From assembly GCA_902728285.1 (NCBI GenBank), contig CACVBU010001358.1:1807419-1871418 (forward strand): 64,000 nucleotides of DNA. The letters are read 5' to 3'. The position numbers and the translations under genes were made by a program. Origin of the DNA: Clytia hemisphaerica (Eukaryota; Cnidaria; Hydrozoa; Leptothecata; Clytiidae). Below, in pieces: positions 33,967-57,107 of the stretch; position 1 is the stretch's first letter, and every line of letters starts with the position of its first letter. The notes beneath the pieces were generated by a model. It was not told the origin of the DNA, ran no database searches, and was given only the letters and a program-made list of their open reading frames with translations.

Positions 33967-36900
33967 ATGAAAGGTAAAATAGATACACCACCAGTGAAGC
34001 GCTCCAATTGGGGTTTCTATGGCTTCTTTGCTCTCATGACATATTTCATTTGGAGTGATTTGGCATTTTTTGGTGAGATGAGTTCAGAACAGAATCACTT
34101 GAGCATGCATTTACGAAATGGGAGTGCTCTTGAAAAAAAGACAATCAAGTTACGTATGCAAGACCATTTTGCACATCATTTATATTTACCTTTTTGTGAG
34201 TGGATGGAGCGAAATTTCCACCTGTCACAAATCCCTGGAGTCACACCAAACGCCATCACTGCTCTACATTTCAGTTTGGCTATAATTGCTGGTCGTCTCA
34301 TTGCCAGTTCGTCTTTCTCACACCGTCGTGCAGGAGCTGTTATTTATTTCATCAGAAACATGCTTGATACATTAGATGGAGTTATTTACAGAGCAAAGTC
34401 TAAAAGCACTGACTACTTGTCTGGATGGGGGACCTATGGATATATGATTGATGGAATGGCTGATACTATCGGTGGATTATTCATTATGATTGGAACAATT
34501 TATAGACTCAACAAACATCTCCCTATCAAAAACCCAGAAATTTTACCAAAATTGAAGAACAAATACCGAAATTATGATGCAGAAAGTGGAGAACGCTTAC
34601 TTTCAGCTGACGAGTCTTGCAGTGAAAATGAAAAATTGGAGGAAGGTTATGGATTAAAACGTTACTCTAGACAGACTGTAAATTTGACAATTTTCTTTTT
34701 CACGCTGACAGTTATTGTTCGCAGTGCATTATGGGATCATTTCAATCATGGTTATCATGAATTGCTCGCTCAAAAACGACCGGATATTTCACCAGTAAGC
34801 ATTCCCACGTGAACCTTTATATTGACTTTTTTAGTTGGCACTTATAGTAATTCGGTGCTATTCTAGTTAAACAAATTCGATTCACATGTTTTAATTTTTG
34901 AGCTATTTTCACCTCAGGTTGCTGATGAAGTGAACAAATTATTAAATGTTTCTTCTTTTTTCACTTGTAGATGAAACAAGAAGAAGTATTGGGGTATGGA
35001 AGCACGTGGTTTTCACTTTGGTTGTGGAAGATCATGAGTGCTGATGCCTTCATGCACTACACATTGATCGCACTCTTCTTTGGCAAAATCTGGGTAAGGT
35101 TCCTATTTTGAAGTGCTCTTGCCGAAAAGGTTTTAAAGGGTATAGATATAATTGTATTGGAGTAGTAGAAGAGGGGTTCGATTCCCACTTGGTGCTGTGA
35201 TTCACTTGGCAAGTGAATAAACCTTCGCCCAGGTCAACCAATGCCATATGAGGGGAATTGGGTACCATGTTCTTATACAAGAGTATGGGAAGATATGCCT
35301 GACTCTGTGGTGTGGTTGCTAATACTTGTCAGGTTCGACCATGCGAGGACGCACTGTCCTCTCGAGTCGTTCGAGTATAGTAACTATACACCATCGGCTC
35401 TGTGTGTGTCGCGAGCAGGAGTTGGCAAAGCCGGTTAAGCGCAGTGATTTCCCTATCCTAGGATAGTAGGAAATTACTTTCTTTTTCTCATAGGATGTAA
35501 TTGTGATCAGATTTTGATACCTTTAGCACAGATATCTGTAAAGCCCGAAGGGCTAGATAGGCAACTTTAAGCTTTCTCCAGCAAAAAAAAGTGAAGCAAA
35601 AATTTGACTTTTTAAATTTCGTGCCGATGGATAGGATCTAGTATTTTAATTGTTTTCGGAGCGCGAGATCAAAAAAAGTAGGCGGCAAACGCTATTTCAC
35701 ATCTCTCAAACCGGTGAAATTGCATATTTTAGTCACGTGACTTTGGTAGGAAATCCTTCCAAACCTAGGCTTCACTTTTTGATAAAAGCCGCAAATCTAT
35801 TCCTTCGGGCTTTACAGATCTGTGACCTTTAGACCTTAAATAGCCAACCTTGACGCTTAATTTTGAGAATGTTTCATGACAACACATGTCATTTTTTAAA
35901 TCCAAACAGATCTGTCATACTGTCATCGCCTTTATATCCTGGGAATTTAACATTACATAAAGCTTATCTCCTTCCTTTCAAAATGTTCCCAAATTTTGCG
36001 AACAAAATCACGTTCAGGTAAAGGTTCTTAGTCTCGATTTCCAGACCACTATTCTTTTAACACAAAACGTAGGAGCAATCCTGCCTCAAAGTAAAAAAGA
36101 AGAAAAAAAGCCGTGCGGGAAGTTGGAATAGTTAATTCAAACACTCGAAAAGTAGACAAACTTCTAGGTAGGTTTTTTCTACTACTGTAAAAGAAGCTTT
36201 TGAGTAAAACTGATGTTAATTAGTAGTCTAGCTCTAGACTAGGTATAGGTTGGTTTTTCAAATATCGTCTGATAAAACAATTTTAGACAAATTAACTAGA
36301 CGGTTCCCCTCGTCGCAAACGCCGGTTTAGCTTTAAATGAAATTTTAAACATAAAATAAAAACCAAAACGTATCATCGGCTACTTTTTCGAAAGGCAATA
36401 AGATTTTTTGTCTTAAAACTGCACGAAATCCTTCTTTCATACTCGAATCAACCCCTGGCAAAATTTGAGAAGTAGCAGCTCAGCTACCATCTTGCGTTAC
36501 ACATAGTAAGATTTAAAAAAACATAGTACATAAAGGCATAAAGTTTTCTTGAAAACATTAAAGATTTATATCAGTAAGAAATCATCTCGTTGCTCGATAT
36601 AATTTTCGAAAGTTAAATTTGTGAAGGTCAAATAGATTAACGTTTCCATGCCAACTGGAAATATTTTTTTTCTTGTTCAAAAATGAAAGGCGCTTATTTG
36701 AAAATATTCGCCCTCGTCAGTGTAGGCCTTCCTTAACCTAAAAAGCAGTCAGTTTGTCATTGTTTTTCTTCCAGGTTCGACTATTCTTTCCCAACATTTA
36801 TGAATCTTAATCATCATTTTTCATATGTTTTTGATGAAAATTATTTCACAATGTCTTATTCTGTATATTCCAAAGGAAATATTTCTCTGGAACCTTCGAG

Positions 36901-39783
36901 CAATCCTCTGATGACGTCCAAATCTTGACCCGTTAATCAAGTTAATTTATGATGTCCCATTGCTTTGCTCTTAGTTTGACGATCTCTGATACTATTATTC
37001 AGTGCACCTTCAGTTTGGCTATGTACTGATATATTATAGAGATTTCTAGCATAAAATTTTCATAAAGTTTTTATTTTAAGGTGTGACTATATCCATTCTC
37101 AAACTCTGGCTTTGTTTGGCTTATTCATAAAAGAGTTTTCTTTCCGGTATCTTGGAAAACAGAGCAGGTTGGAGGGTCCACGTCATGAAATTGAAAGATG
37201 TCAATGAAAATAGAGTCTAAGGAGGTGCAACCAAAAATTTTCACTTTGCAAAAAAGTTGGGGGTCATGGCCCCCTGGTCCCCCCCCCCGGTGGCGTGGGC
37301 CCTGGGCTGATAATTCGTAGACAATAACACCTCCAGCGTTTATGATAATGTTAGCAGCAAGTGTAGACTTTTATACTTGAGTTTTTATCTTTTTATTCAG
37401 GCCTGGTTGAGGTTCAATCTGTACTTTACCATTCCTAACGTCATTATTGTGTCCATGATTTGTCAAATCCACCTCATGCAGGTAAGAAAACTATCTATTG
37501 GGCCATTCTATGTTATGTTCATACAGAGAGGTGGACGAACATTTCCAGGGGGTAATCGGAAAAGAATTTTTCAGGGTGTCTAAATGAGTATTTTTTAATT
37601 CTTCCAGGAGGTAAAACTTTATTCTAAAATTTCTAGGGGTAAAAGACTCATTTTAGTTCGTCCACCCTTACTTTTAAGGTATGAAAATAATTTTTCCAAG
37701 GCTTCTTTTGCAAATTTTGCCATTTTCCAGGGGGTATCCACATATTTCTAAGAATCTTTTTTTAATGGAACAGCACATTTATTCATATGGTTTACAATGG
37801 GTGAAACAGGGTAAGGTGTTCTAAGTAAGGTGTTTTAATTCGTCTTACTGATAAATCCTCATCAAGTGAATAAGGAGGTACATACGAAAGACGGACGTTT
37901 TTTCGAATTCCGAGTCCTGTATATATACAGGCAGCCCTTGTTGACGCAACTTTTTAAAATCTGAAAGATGACCAAAACCTACTTTTCTCGTCAAAGTCCC
38001 CCTATAAAAACCCTGCTTTTTAAGGCGTTTGGTGTTACTTATCGTTAAAAAAGTGTGGCAGCGAAACCGCTCCTGTGAATTTTGAGTAGTTTCAGATGTG
38101 AATCAGTGATAATGTGAGTCTATTTCGAGGTAAATAAATGGTTTTCCGCACTTATCTATAAAATAGTACGAAAATCTGTTTTGTTTGTTTTACGTCAGCG
38201 TCGTTACCGAGTGCGTTAAGACACACTTTTCAATGAAGGTCTGCACGCCATACTCGAGATGCTTTATAAGCGGATGTCTACGAACGAAGCCCGAATGGCT
38301 AGAAGCGAATCTTTCTCCTTTCTCCTTTTAGAATATACGTCGTATTTTTTACGACGGATTGAATTTAGCAGAATTTAGCGGTTTCTTTGTTTTCGAGTGG
38401 TATATTTTTTTAATCTAGCAATAAAATTTACTTTTAATCTTGAATTTGTATAAAAACGACGCGGGCTGCTCAAGACCGCGCAACTTAGAGATTCGCCTCC
38501 AGCCCTACGGGCTTTTACTTGTTGTTGTCTACTACCACAGACTTGTAGACCTCGTCTGTTGTTTTATTGATTTGTCTTTTCTATCCTTTCATTTCACTTA
38601 TAATATAACATAGCATAAAATAAAAAAAAGGGAGACACTGTCCTAATATGAAATATGTGTCTGATATGAAACGGGAACATTTATGTAAAAATAAAACCTT
38701 TAAGTGAAAAAACCTCAGAACACTGTTCACTTCATAGCTTGGTTTACACTTAGAGAAAGCATTTTTCATCCCTCCTCTTTGGGAAAGAATAAATGATAAA
38801 AGGTGATTAAAGTCGCTCAAACATTTCTATTCTCAAACTGTTTATCTTTCGTTATTATTGTGCGGTTCAGAAAAAATAAACTTTCATTTCTTTTCTAAAC
38901 AGTGGACGGGGTAAAACTTCCCTTTGAGACGTTAATCCACGGAACTTTAAGTGGTCATACAGAAAGATTAAACCATTCATGATCGGCTTATTATTTGATG
39001 AGATCCAATCTCTTAAAAAGACCTCTTTATATATACAATGTATTTTATCATGTTTTGACTTCTAACTTTGCATTTATTTATCTGAAGCCCTTTAGCTCTA
39101 TTGTGTTTTACAGTTCTACAGGGTTTTATGATATTGCTTTAAGCCAAGATAAAAATAGGTGTACTTTATCCATTATTTGGCTTGATCGATCAGGGACGAA
39201 CCTTTTCAATTCAAGCCAAGAGAAAATTCTTGAAGACCTGTGGATAGCCCCTGGAAACTAGGCAAGATTTCCGAAATCCTAGGAAAATGCTTCCTCATTT
39301 CCTTTCTCATACCTTGAAATGAGGGTGGACAAACTTAAATCAGTCCTTCATCCCCTGGAAGTTTTAGAATAACTCTTAACCCGCTGGCAATTCTTATCTG
39401 ATTACCCTCGGAGTTGAGTAATGGTCATAAAATTCCTTGTTTTAAATGGGCTAGCATTTACAATTTTGTTGACATTCTTAGTGGGAATGAGAGCTCAGAA
39501 TAATTTTCCAATGGGTTTTAAGAGTATTTTTCTGACTGATTATTGGGCGTTCTGACGGACTATTTGGGCGTTTTTTTCAGTGGATTAGGGTCTCACCGGG
39601 TCAGTGACATAAGATGTTCAGTAGGAATGTCTGAAGACCAAGAGCTGCTTTTTTGGTCTCTTTTTATTCCAGAGGGTACATTGGTGTGTTAATTCATTTC
39701 TGATTTTTTATGTAGGACATCAATGACGATATTAATTCGTTTTTTATTTTCAGATGCGTTATCTACTTGGTGTATCTCACTAA
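33967..39783 (+). CDS. CPES: CDP-alcohol phosphotransferase, ceramide phosphoethanolamine synthase type
   Basis: Exons 33967-34794, 34971-35093, 37401-37481 and 39754-39783 (stop TAA) give 353 aa in continuous phase. An acceptor at 33934 precedes the start, so a 5' UTR exon probably lies upstream. The CDP-alcohol phosphotransferase signature is present: D134-xx-D137-G138-xx-Y141-R142, then G158-xxx-D162-xxx-D166, with PGVTPNAIT (90-98) ahead of it. These Asp residues bind metal and the CDP group in the family. The usual Ala before Arg is Tyr and the spacing before G158 is longer, which I associate with insect CPES rather than the EPT1/CEPT1 enzymes; that assignment is from memory. Hydrophobic segments (about 16-36, 98-112, 168-180 and several later) imply a multi-pass membrane protein. 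Expected reaction: CDP-ethanolamine plus ceramide to ceramide phosphoethanolamine in the Golgi lumen. Confidence 0.8.
35527..35825. repeat. about 300-bp TIR element in a CPES intron
   Basis: CACAGATATCTGTAAAGCCC at 35527 pairs with GGGCTTTACAGATCTGTG ending about 35825, with CGAAGGG / CCTTCGG just inside. A nearby stretch (35160-35460) contains GGGGTTCGATTCCC, which resembles a polymerase III B box, so a decayed SINE may adjoin it; that part is weak. Confidence 0.65.
36020..36255 (-). repeat. dispersed intronic repeat (copy 2; partner at 4835-5075)
   Basis: Reverse complement shares CCTAGTCTAGA, TAGACTACTAATTAA and TGGTCTGGAAATCGAGAC with the SCYL1 intron copy. Confidence 0.55.
37520..37795 (-). 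repeat. GGTGGACGAA-type dispersed repeat, copy 2 of 3 (inverted)
   Basis: Reverse complement carries GGGTGGACGAA, CCCCCTGGAAAATGGCAAAA and TTGCAAAAGAAGCCTTGGAA, matching the SLC25-intron copy. It lies in the last intron of the CPES-like gene, facing copy 3. Confidence 0.75.
39205..39410 (+). repeat. GGTGGACGAA-type dispersed repeat, copy 3 of 3
   Basis: Contains GAGGGTGGACAAACTTAAAT, CATCCCCTGGAAGTTTTAGA and ATAGCCCCTGGAAA. More diverged than the other two. It shares an intron with copy 2 in opposite orientation. Confidence 0.7.
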
Positions 39784-42459
39784 AAAATCAATGATGCAAA
39801 ATCCTTTCACCACATCTCATCGTCCACGAATCAAATCATGACGTCATCATTTCCAGAACCTCATCGTGATGTCATATTTGTATTCGAGGCAAGATGCAAA
39901 AGAATTCCGTGTACATATACCGAAATGATGTTTGGTGTTGATTAACGACAATTAATAATTGGATGCTGCTAAAAATAATAAAGAACAGATAAGCAAATAT
40001 CTACATTGTTGCTGTCCTGTGTCGCCATAGCTGTCTATAACGACCATTATCCATACACTATTATATTATCTTCGTTAGCCTGAATACGATTCTAATTACA
40101 ATGCCGGACAAAAGGTTGTAGACAAATGAAATTTCAGTGAAAAATGATGAGAAATAGAGCAAAATGACTCTTCAATGTGTCTGAAAGGGGATGGAAGTTA
40201 AGAAAAACACTTTTGAAGTCGTTGCATTGCTTTTGAATTGCTTTTGAGGGAACCACAAGCAAAAAATCAGCGTTTTGATACTGGTGTAAGCCAGTTAATC
40301 AAGCCCTTGTGGTTTGCCCTTGCGGTTAGACTGCAGTGGGTGACTTTCAAAGACTTTGAACAGCTTTGAATGGGTTTGGAAAGCACCCAGAGCCTCTTGG
40401 GAACTTGTTTTTGATCGATATTGAAGTATTTTGCAAATATTGCAGAAGTCTACAAACCTTTTGTCCAGCATTGTAAATGATTACTCATCTAGCCTACGTA
40501 ATCTTACGACAAACTTGTCATTTATTGTCATTTCAAATTCTATCTATGCGTTTCTACTAAAATTGATGTGATTCTATCTTTCTTTTGTTCTCTCTTAGGG
40601 TTTTGAATTTTCTCCACAAACCATAAGGTCTAATGAGTAATTAATCTTATAAAAACTCCATCCCTTGCTCTCCTTCATCACGATTTGAAATATTACGTCA
40701 TGTCTGTGGGATTGGTTTAGAATTTATTTTAATGTTTTGATTTTTTATCTTTCTCTTTTTATCTTTCGTGATAAATTGAAGGTGATTTATCAAGCCAAAA
40801 TCTGAAATAACTCTAGATAATGTGTTACGAAACAGTCCCAACTTAACACTCCCTTCTCATTTATACCAACATTTTTCATGAAAATTCGGATTCAATGAGG
40901 GTACATAATTGGAGGGTTAATATGAGCGTTGTGTTCACTCTAACTTACACATTTTCGTCCACAATAATTTTTATCAATTTTTCTCGATTATATTTTTTCT
41001 CTCACTTGTATGTGTTTTGTAGTATTAAACATATTTTTAATTGTATTAAACTTGAAGTATATTAGTAAGAGAAAATGCTTTAAATTCCAAGAGCAAAACT
41101 TAATATAACAAAAACAGAATCACTTGGCAATTATCGTCTTTTATACCTGATCCTATTGGGCACAAGGAACTATTGTGAGAAAGGTATCAGAAAAATCCAG
41201 TTTTAAACATTTTTAAATCCGCTACACTGCTTTTTACACACCTTAATTAAAATGTTTTGAAATCTTTCTGACCGATCTTCGCCTCCTGTTCTCACTCCCA
41301 ATATTCCATACTCAGAAAGAGGTTCCTTGTTTTGAATGATGCAAAGGGTCTCAAACTTTTCATTCTTACAAGCCCCTAGCCAAAGCACTTCAATTGAAGT
41401 TTGAGTTTTGTCACTTTACATACACATATACAGTACATCAAAACAATTTGGCATTACGTATTAGAATTAATGTCTTGTAACAAGTGGGAGGAGTAAATGA
41501 GTTTCGGAAATTCTATTTCTTTCCTCTTTGGTGATCTTTTCGAAAACCATATTCGGGAAATTATACTTTTGACGTCGGCTTGACGAGATTGACCAAATAA
41601 GGAAATTTCCGAAGCTTGCGTTGTGCCACGCACATCGAAATTGTTTTTATACGGATGTCGCTTCTTTTGAATAAAGAAGAAAAAAGTGGAAACTTTTAAT
41701 TAAATCTTTAAATTATCTTCAAAATAATATGCATTTTTTGAGTTATTATTTCGAACTTGCTTGTGCGCTCATTTTGGCTATTTGCAACATTCACAGCATT
41801 CAAAGAAAACAGCAAGACAGTGTCTGTGGTAGATGAATAATTAGTGGCTTGATTTATTTTCATCCAATAATGCGTGATTTTTAGTTATGTTTGAAATATG
41901 TAAAGTAATTAAGCTTAGAGTTTTTGAGAGTATGTTAAAACTCTTGTTTCTCAAAATCGCATTAAGACGCGTAATAAATTGTGTAAAGATTTTTTGTTCC
42001 ATTTTACATGCTGTCGATCGACAGCAGGTGCTAATTTTTTTTGATTTGACAAATTAATTTGCAATAGAGTTTTACATCATGATTTGGCGTATTCAATGTA
42101 TTACGTGATTATTTTTACGTAAATAATTCTTTTTTAGCTGGCATGATATCTACTTGACGAGAAGTGACGTTGTTGCAGCGAACGCCCAGCGAACGGCACG
42201 CGAAGAAAGGAGATTTTATCGGGGTTTTTTTCCGTCACGATTTCCGTAATTGTTTTTGTACCCACATTGAATCGTTCTGCCATCTTGTTTTTTGTCAATA
42301 TCACGTGATTATCTTTGTGGGCTGCGCCGTCGCTGTTGTTGGCGTAGTAGAAATCACCTCGCCTCTTCTAGTCACTGGACTTTTGATTGTCGTTGATAAG
42401 TAGATTTGATTTTCATTTAGAAAAAAACACTTGGCCAGTAAAGTAAAACATCATCAGTC
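39784..42459. other. intergenic stretch between CPES-like gene and alpha-actinin
   Basis: A polyadenylation signal for the CPES-like gene is visible (39977-39982). No gene is seen beyond it. The last few hundred bases before 42460 should hold the alpha-actinin promoter and 5' UTR; 42160-42410 is locally richer in CG dinucleotides, but no TATA box can be assigned. Confidence 0.6.
39977..39982 (+). promoter_or_regulatory. AATAAA polyadenylation signal of the CPES-like gene
   Basis: Exact AATAAA about 194 bases after the stop codon, the first one downstream. Confidence 0.6.
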
Positions 42460-53019
<10,560 letters not shown>

Positions 53020-54360
53020 GAAGACGTTCCTAAACATAATTTATACGTTCCATGGTTTCACACACCCGCATACACCATTGATTCGATGTTTGTCCATGGT
53101 CAGCTTGACCACGTTTGCGTCCGAAATTGTTTAACATTTAAACAATAACAAACACTATATGATACGGACAACAGAAATTTCTTACACATGGGGGCATAAT
53201 AATAATATCGATATAAACATACTACCATACGTAACGTTACACAACATACGACTGATCTATCGTACTTTTTGTTCAAAATTGAAAATCCTTTTCTAAATGT
53301 GTTTTATATAAAAATTTAGATTGGGAATTTTTTTAAATAGATTATTATAAAATTTGTAATATTTGATTGGCCTTTATTTTGTATCTTCAGTTATCGTTTT
53401 ATTTTTCGTTTCTTCAAATGTTTTTAAAATCTTGTTGGTATTTTTCTGTTACAATCCTCAACTGAAAAGCCCAGCTTTCTTCTAAAGAAACAATCCTATC
53501 TTTCGTAATCCCAGGGTATTCTGAAAGCGAAATTGTTCTTTTCATATTTTCATTTTATATTTATTTTTGTTCGAAGGGGAAATGAAAATATTGAAAAAGG
53601 GTGTTCCTGTTCGCTTGTTACACTGTGATTTGTGTATAGAAAGAAAAAAATTTAGAAAAACTTGCTCGAAAAAAAGAATAAATTTAATAAATTTATTGTT
53701 GAATCTTATGCATATTTTAACTAAAAGAAAATTATTTTAATCCGTCAATCACTTGTTTTTCGTTGCTGTGTTTTTTTGCTTATTTGTACCGGGCTGATAA
53801 ATACTCTGTTTTGTGTTTTTTGCTTACGGACCAAGCTGAAATATCCTGGGGGTACCCGAGTTTTTTTTGGGACGGGATGAAGTTTCTTTGTGTACTAGGA
53901 TTAAAATAGGATTAAATAATAAAATTAAAATAATTGGATTAAAACTTCTTTTTGAATCCAGTCAAATGTGAAAGCAACCAACTAGTCATTAGTTCTTCCC
54001 GAAGTTCTTTTGATCAACTAATTTATAGAAGTTACTCATAATTGGAACTGATGCAGTGTTAGTTTCGAAGGTTTGCTCTCTTTTCTTATGCGGGTATTCT
54101 TTATCGATTTTTAATCGCGAACCAAAATTTGAAAATAGTTGTTTTCACTCGGAAGATAAAGACAAAACTCACATTTTGCGGGTTGATGGTGTCGGGATGA
54201 AATAAATACCATCGGAAAAGAGTAGTGTCATTTTGAAATAAGTTAATTAAATACCAAGCTGTCACATTGACACACAGTAGTGTGTAACAAATATTGATTA
54301 TTTCACGCATTCCATGCATGCCTCAATAGTAAAGGGATTAGGTCATTCACATAGTCTAAA
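53020..54360. other. alpha-actinin 3' UTR and intergenic DNA
   Basis: Two AATAAA signals lie about 660 bases after the stop (53678-53692). No gene is seen in the rest. Confidence 0.6.
53678..53692 (+). promoter_or_regulatory. paired AATAAA polyadenylation signals of alpha-actinin
   Basis: AATAAA at 53678 and 53687, implying a 3' UTR of about 0.68 kb, followed by a T-rich stretch. Confidence 0.55.
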
Positions 54361-54500
54361 AACGTAATCGTAATGGGCAATCAGGACCACCAATATGTGC
54401 GCCAAAGACGACTTACTATTGGTCCAAAGTTTTGAACATTTTGAACCGGCGGAAGTCGTAACTAGAGCGCAATCAGTCCTGATTATACAGCTAGATGCTA
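54361..54500. repeat. MITE, family B (copy 2, diverged)
   Basis: GGGCAATCAGGACCACC, ACTTACTATTGGTCC and TCAGTCCTGATTA align with 15558-15697 in the same order. Upstream of the unidentified gene at 54838. Confidence 0.7.
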
Positions 54501-54837
54501 TGCTTTTTAAGCTCTTTCATAGCATAAATCTGTGATGTTTTTCTGAAAAAGCGCGAGATTATGAGATTAGTACACCCCCGCCTCTGCTCCTCCGCCCATA
54601 TCGATCGTTGGCGGAAGGCGGATTATGACAGATAGTGGGCGGGAGAATTTCGCCTTTCTTCAACATTCGATTTCCAGTCTCATTCGACTTTTCATGCACG
54701 AGGTGTCAGTCTGTCAGTCGAAGCTGGTCGAAGGGACGAATGACATCCATAAATTTCTTCAATTTTCAGGTACCTTTCAGATTTTCTTACATTAATCTAA
54801 CTTTTATGGAATACATCAGGACCTGGAAAGTTATTCA

Positions 54838-55212
54838 ATGATGAGTCTACCTAGATATGCTATTATTTTGAATCAAAATGCCAATGAGGAGGACGGTGGT
54901 GGAGCAGGACTAGCAAATAGTGCAAATTCTGTTGCTGCTGGTAGCAGCAGGAAGACAAATGTTGATGATGTTACTTTCTTTCAAGCTCTGTCACAACTTG
55001 ATGCACGTGACCCCACTATTTTACAAGAGTTCATGGACGTTTACAGATATGTAAAAGTGAAAATCTCTGGAATTAGTGATTGCATAAGTTTCCATGAAAA
55101 AACTGAGGATTCTCCAGATTTTGAGGAATTTTCCGTTGATTTATGGAAAGAATTTTATATTCAAGAGGGTATCATACAAATTGGCGTTTTAGAAGATAAA
55201 GAACCAACAGAG
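54838..55212 (+). CDS. first coding exon of an unidentified gene
   Basis: From ATG 54838 (a second ATG follows at once at 54841) a 125-codon frame runs to a donor GAG|GTATTT in phase 0. It is preceded by an acceptor (CAATTTTCAG, about 54769), so a non-coding 5' exon is likely. The protein starts MMSLPRYAIILNQN, passes a Gly/Ala/Ser stretch (about residues 20-40), then an acidic, hydrophobically patterned segment with FFQALSQLDARDPTILQEF and SVDLWKEFYIQEG. I do not recognise a family. It shows no signal peptide or membrane segment. The next exon may be as far as 59142, with an intron full of inverted-repeat elements, unless exons in between were missed. Confidence 0.6.
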
Positions 55213-55305
55213 GTATTTGTTATATATATCAAGTGGATCTGGCTGGGGGAGTCTATGGGGGTTCAGTTCAGTTACAGTAGTTACTGTAGTAAGAGGGTTA
55301 GGGCC

Positions 55306-55826
55306 AGATGATCTCAATCGAACAGAATCGACGATCGAACCAGTCAAACCAAATCGAACGGATTCGACCAATTGAAATTCGATTGTCGAATGCAATCGAA
55401 TCTCAATTGAATGTCAAAATTATGGGTAATATTCGATTGGTTCGATTGTTGTTCGACTGGTTCGATTGTCGATTCAGTTTGATTGAGATCGTCTGGTAGT
55501 CAGCTTAGTGATCTGGTGATGGTGGCTCGAAATTTGATTACCCGTAATGCTTCCGGTCTTTTGAATTCGCCAGAAAGCATCGCGAGCACTGATCTGTAAC
55601 CACTGTGCTCTGAAAATCATATGATGTCTGTACCCGGAATCAAACGCAATCGAATCCTAATTGAACATCAATCGAACGCAATCGAATATCAATTGAGAAT
55701 CTGAATATTGGGGTAGTATTCGATTGAGATTCGATTGCGTTCGACAATCGAATTTCAATCAGTCGATTGCGTTTGATTTGGTTCGACTGGTTCGATCGTC
55801 GATTCCGTTCGATTGAGATTGTCTGG
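55306..55826. repeat. ATTCGATTG-rich fold-back element(s)
   Basis: CAGATGATCTCAATCGAAC at the left and GTTCGATTGAGATTGTCTG at the right are inverted, and each half (about 55306-55496 and 55655-55826) is itself made of ATTCGATTG / CAATCGAAT blocks in both orientations. It looks like two related palindromic units around a 150-bp core, or one element with duplicated ends. The 63-79 codon frames here are repeat translations. Confidence 0.8.
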
Positions 55827-55834
55827 TTAGGGTA

Positions 55835-56568
55835 ATAGACCTTTTCGCCTTTGCGTCCGCCATATTGAATTGTATGCAAAAATACAGGAACGAAAATGCC
55901 GTGGTTGGATTTAGTTGGAATGTATGCAAAACATATGCAAGTTTACACAAAGATTAAAAAGACAACAAAGCATCTTATAAATAAATATTATAATCATTAG
56001 AACAATAAAAGATGGAATTTCTTAATCCAAAAGGAAATATTTACAGAACAACAAAAGCCTTTTAGGAATTTGTTCTTAAAGACATTGCATATTCTGTTTT
56101 CATGCCATTAAGAAATTCCACGAAGACGGAGTACACACATCAAACTTTCAAAACACGCAAACTGAAAGCAGTAATTATCACGTCACGCTTTATCAATGTT
56201 TTGATTTGATCATTTGGCGGCTCTATTCCCAGGAGAATAATTTGCCGTCAGCCGAATAAGGATTGTTTTTTACCTGCGCGGGTGATTTTTCAGTTTGAGA
56301 TTCTGTCTAATGTTATGGTCTTTTGAAGTGCTTGTTCTAAGAGATGAGTGAATATAATTGTTTTTAGTTTTCAAGAGAAGCAAATTTAATCTTTCTTCTA
56401 CAAGATTACACTTTAATATAATGCCAATTATGCATGTAAGTTTTTATTTAATACTTTCTTTTTGCATATGTTTTGCATACTTTCTAAGGGAATTTCACCA
56501 CGGCAATTCGGCAACCATAATTTTTGCATACAATTCAATATGGCGGACGCAAAGGCGAAAAGGTCTAT
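55835..56568. repeat. 734-bp TIR element with 49-bp perfect ends
   Basis: 55835-55883 and 56520-56568 are exact inverse complements over 49 bases (starting ATAGACCTTTTCGCCTTTGC). Pairing continues inward for about another 60 bases with many differences (CCGTGGTTGG / CCACGGCAA; GCATATGTTTTGCAT). TA-like flanks (GGTA, ATAA) are compatible with a TA target but not decisive. No transposase frame. Confidence 0.9.
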
Positions 56569-56697
56569 ATAAGGCTGAAGAAGGCCTTCTTAGGGGCCCC
56601 ATACCCTGAGAGTTAATCCTAGATGAATAGATTATATATTTATATACCAATATCTTATCCTATAAATAAAATCTACAAACTACAAGTTGATATGGAA

Positions 56698-57095
56698 TCA
56701 TAGCGTCAGCCTGGGGTTAGGTCCCAGGCAAAAATTAACTCCCCCCTGAGTTTTACGCCACCCCCCCCCTTTTTGACTTTTGACCCTTAGACACTTTTAA
56801 AAGATAGATCCAGTAAAAAAGGGTTTTCCAATGTAATGTAATTTGCACACTTTCTATAAAAATATTGCGCTGCAGGCAAAAATCTTTCAGATTCACGAGC
56901 TTCAATTTGAGTAATTGAAGCCAACTATTAATCTGAATTATTTTAGCCCCCACGTTGTTAAATGATGAGATTTTAGCTCCCCCCAAATACATAGGTCCCC
57001 CCAAAAAAGTGGTGTACTTCCAGCCCCCTCCTTTTTTGGGGAAAATTTAGGGTGTAAACCCCCCCCCCCAACCAGCAGGGGGGCTGACGCTATGG
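56698..57095. repeat. about 400-bp element with CATAGCGTCAGCC ends
   Basis: CATAGCGTCAGCCTGGGG at the left and GGGGGGCTGACGCTATG at the right are inverted. C runs (C9 at about 56761 and C10 at about 57060) lie inside both ends. Minus-strand frames 56753-57123 are low-complexity by-products. Confidence 0.8.
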
Positions 57096-57107
57096 GAGTA
57101 TGAACAC

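Noticed and set aside
35160-35460. Possible tRNA or tRNA-derived SINE (GGGGTTCGATTCCC resembles a B box; TGGCAAAGCCGG resembles an A box)
   Set aside because: The A-like box is downstream of the B-like box, no cloverleaf can be drawn, and the minus strand offers no better arrangement.
55308-55950. Several 63-79 codon frames rich in Ser, Asn, Arg and Ile
   Set aside because: Translations of ATTCGATTG palindromic repeats.
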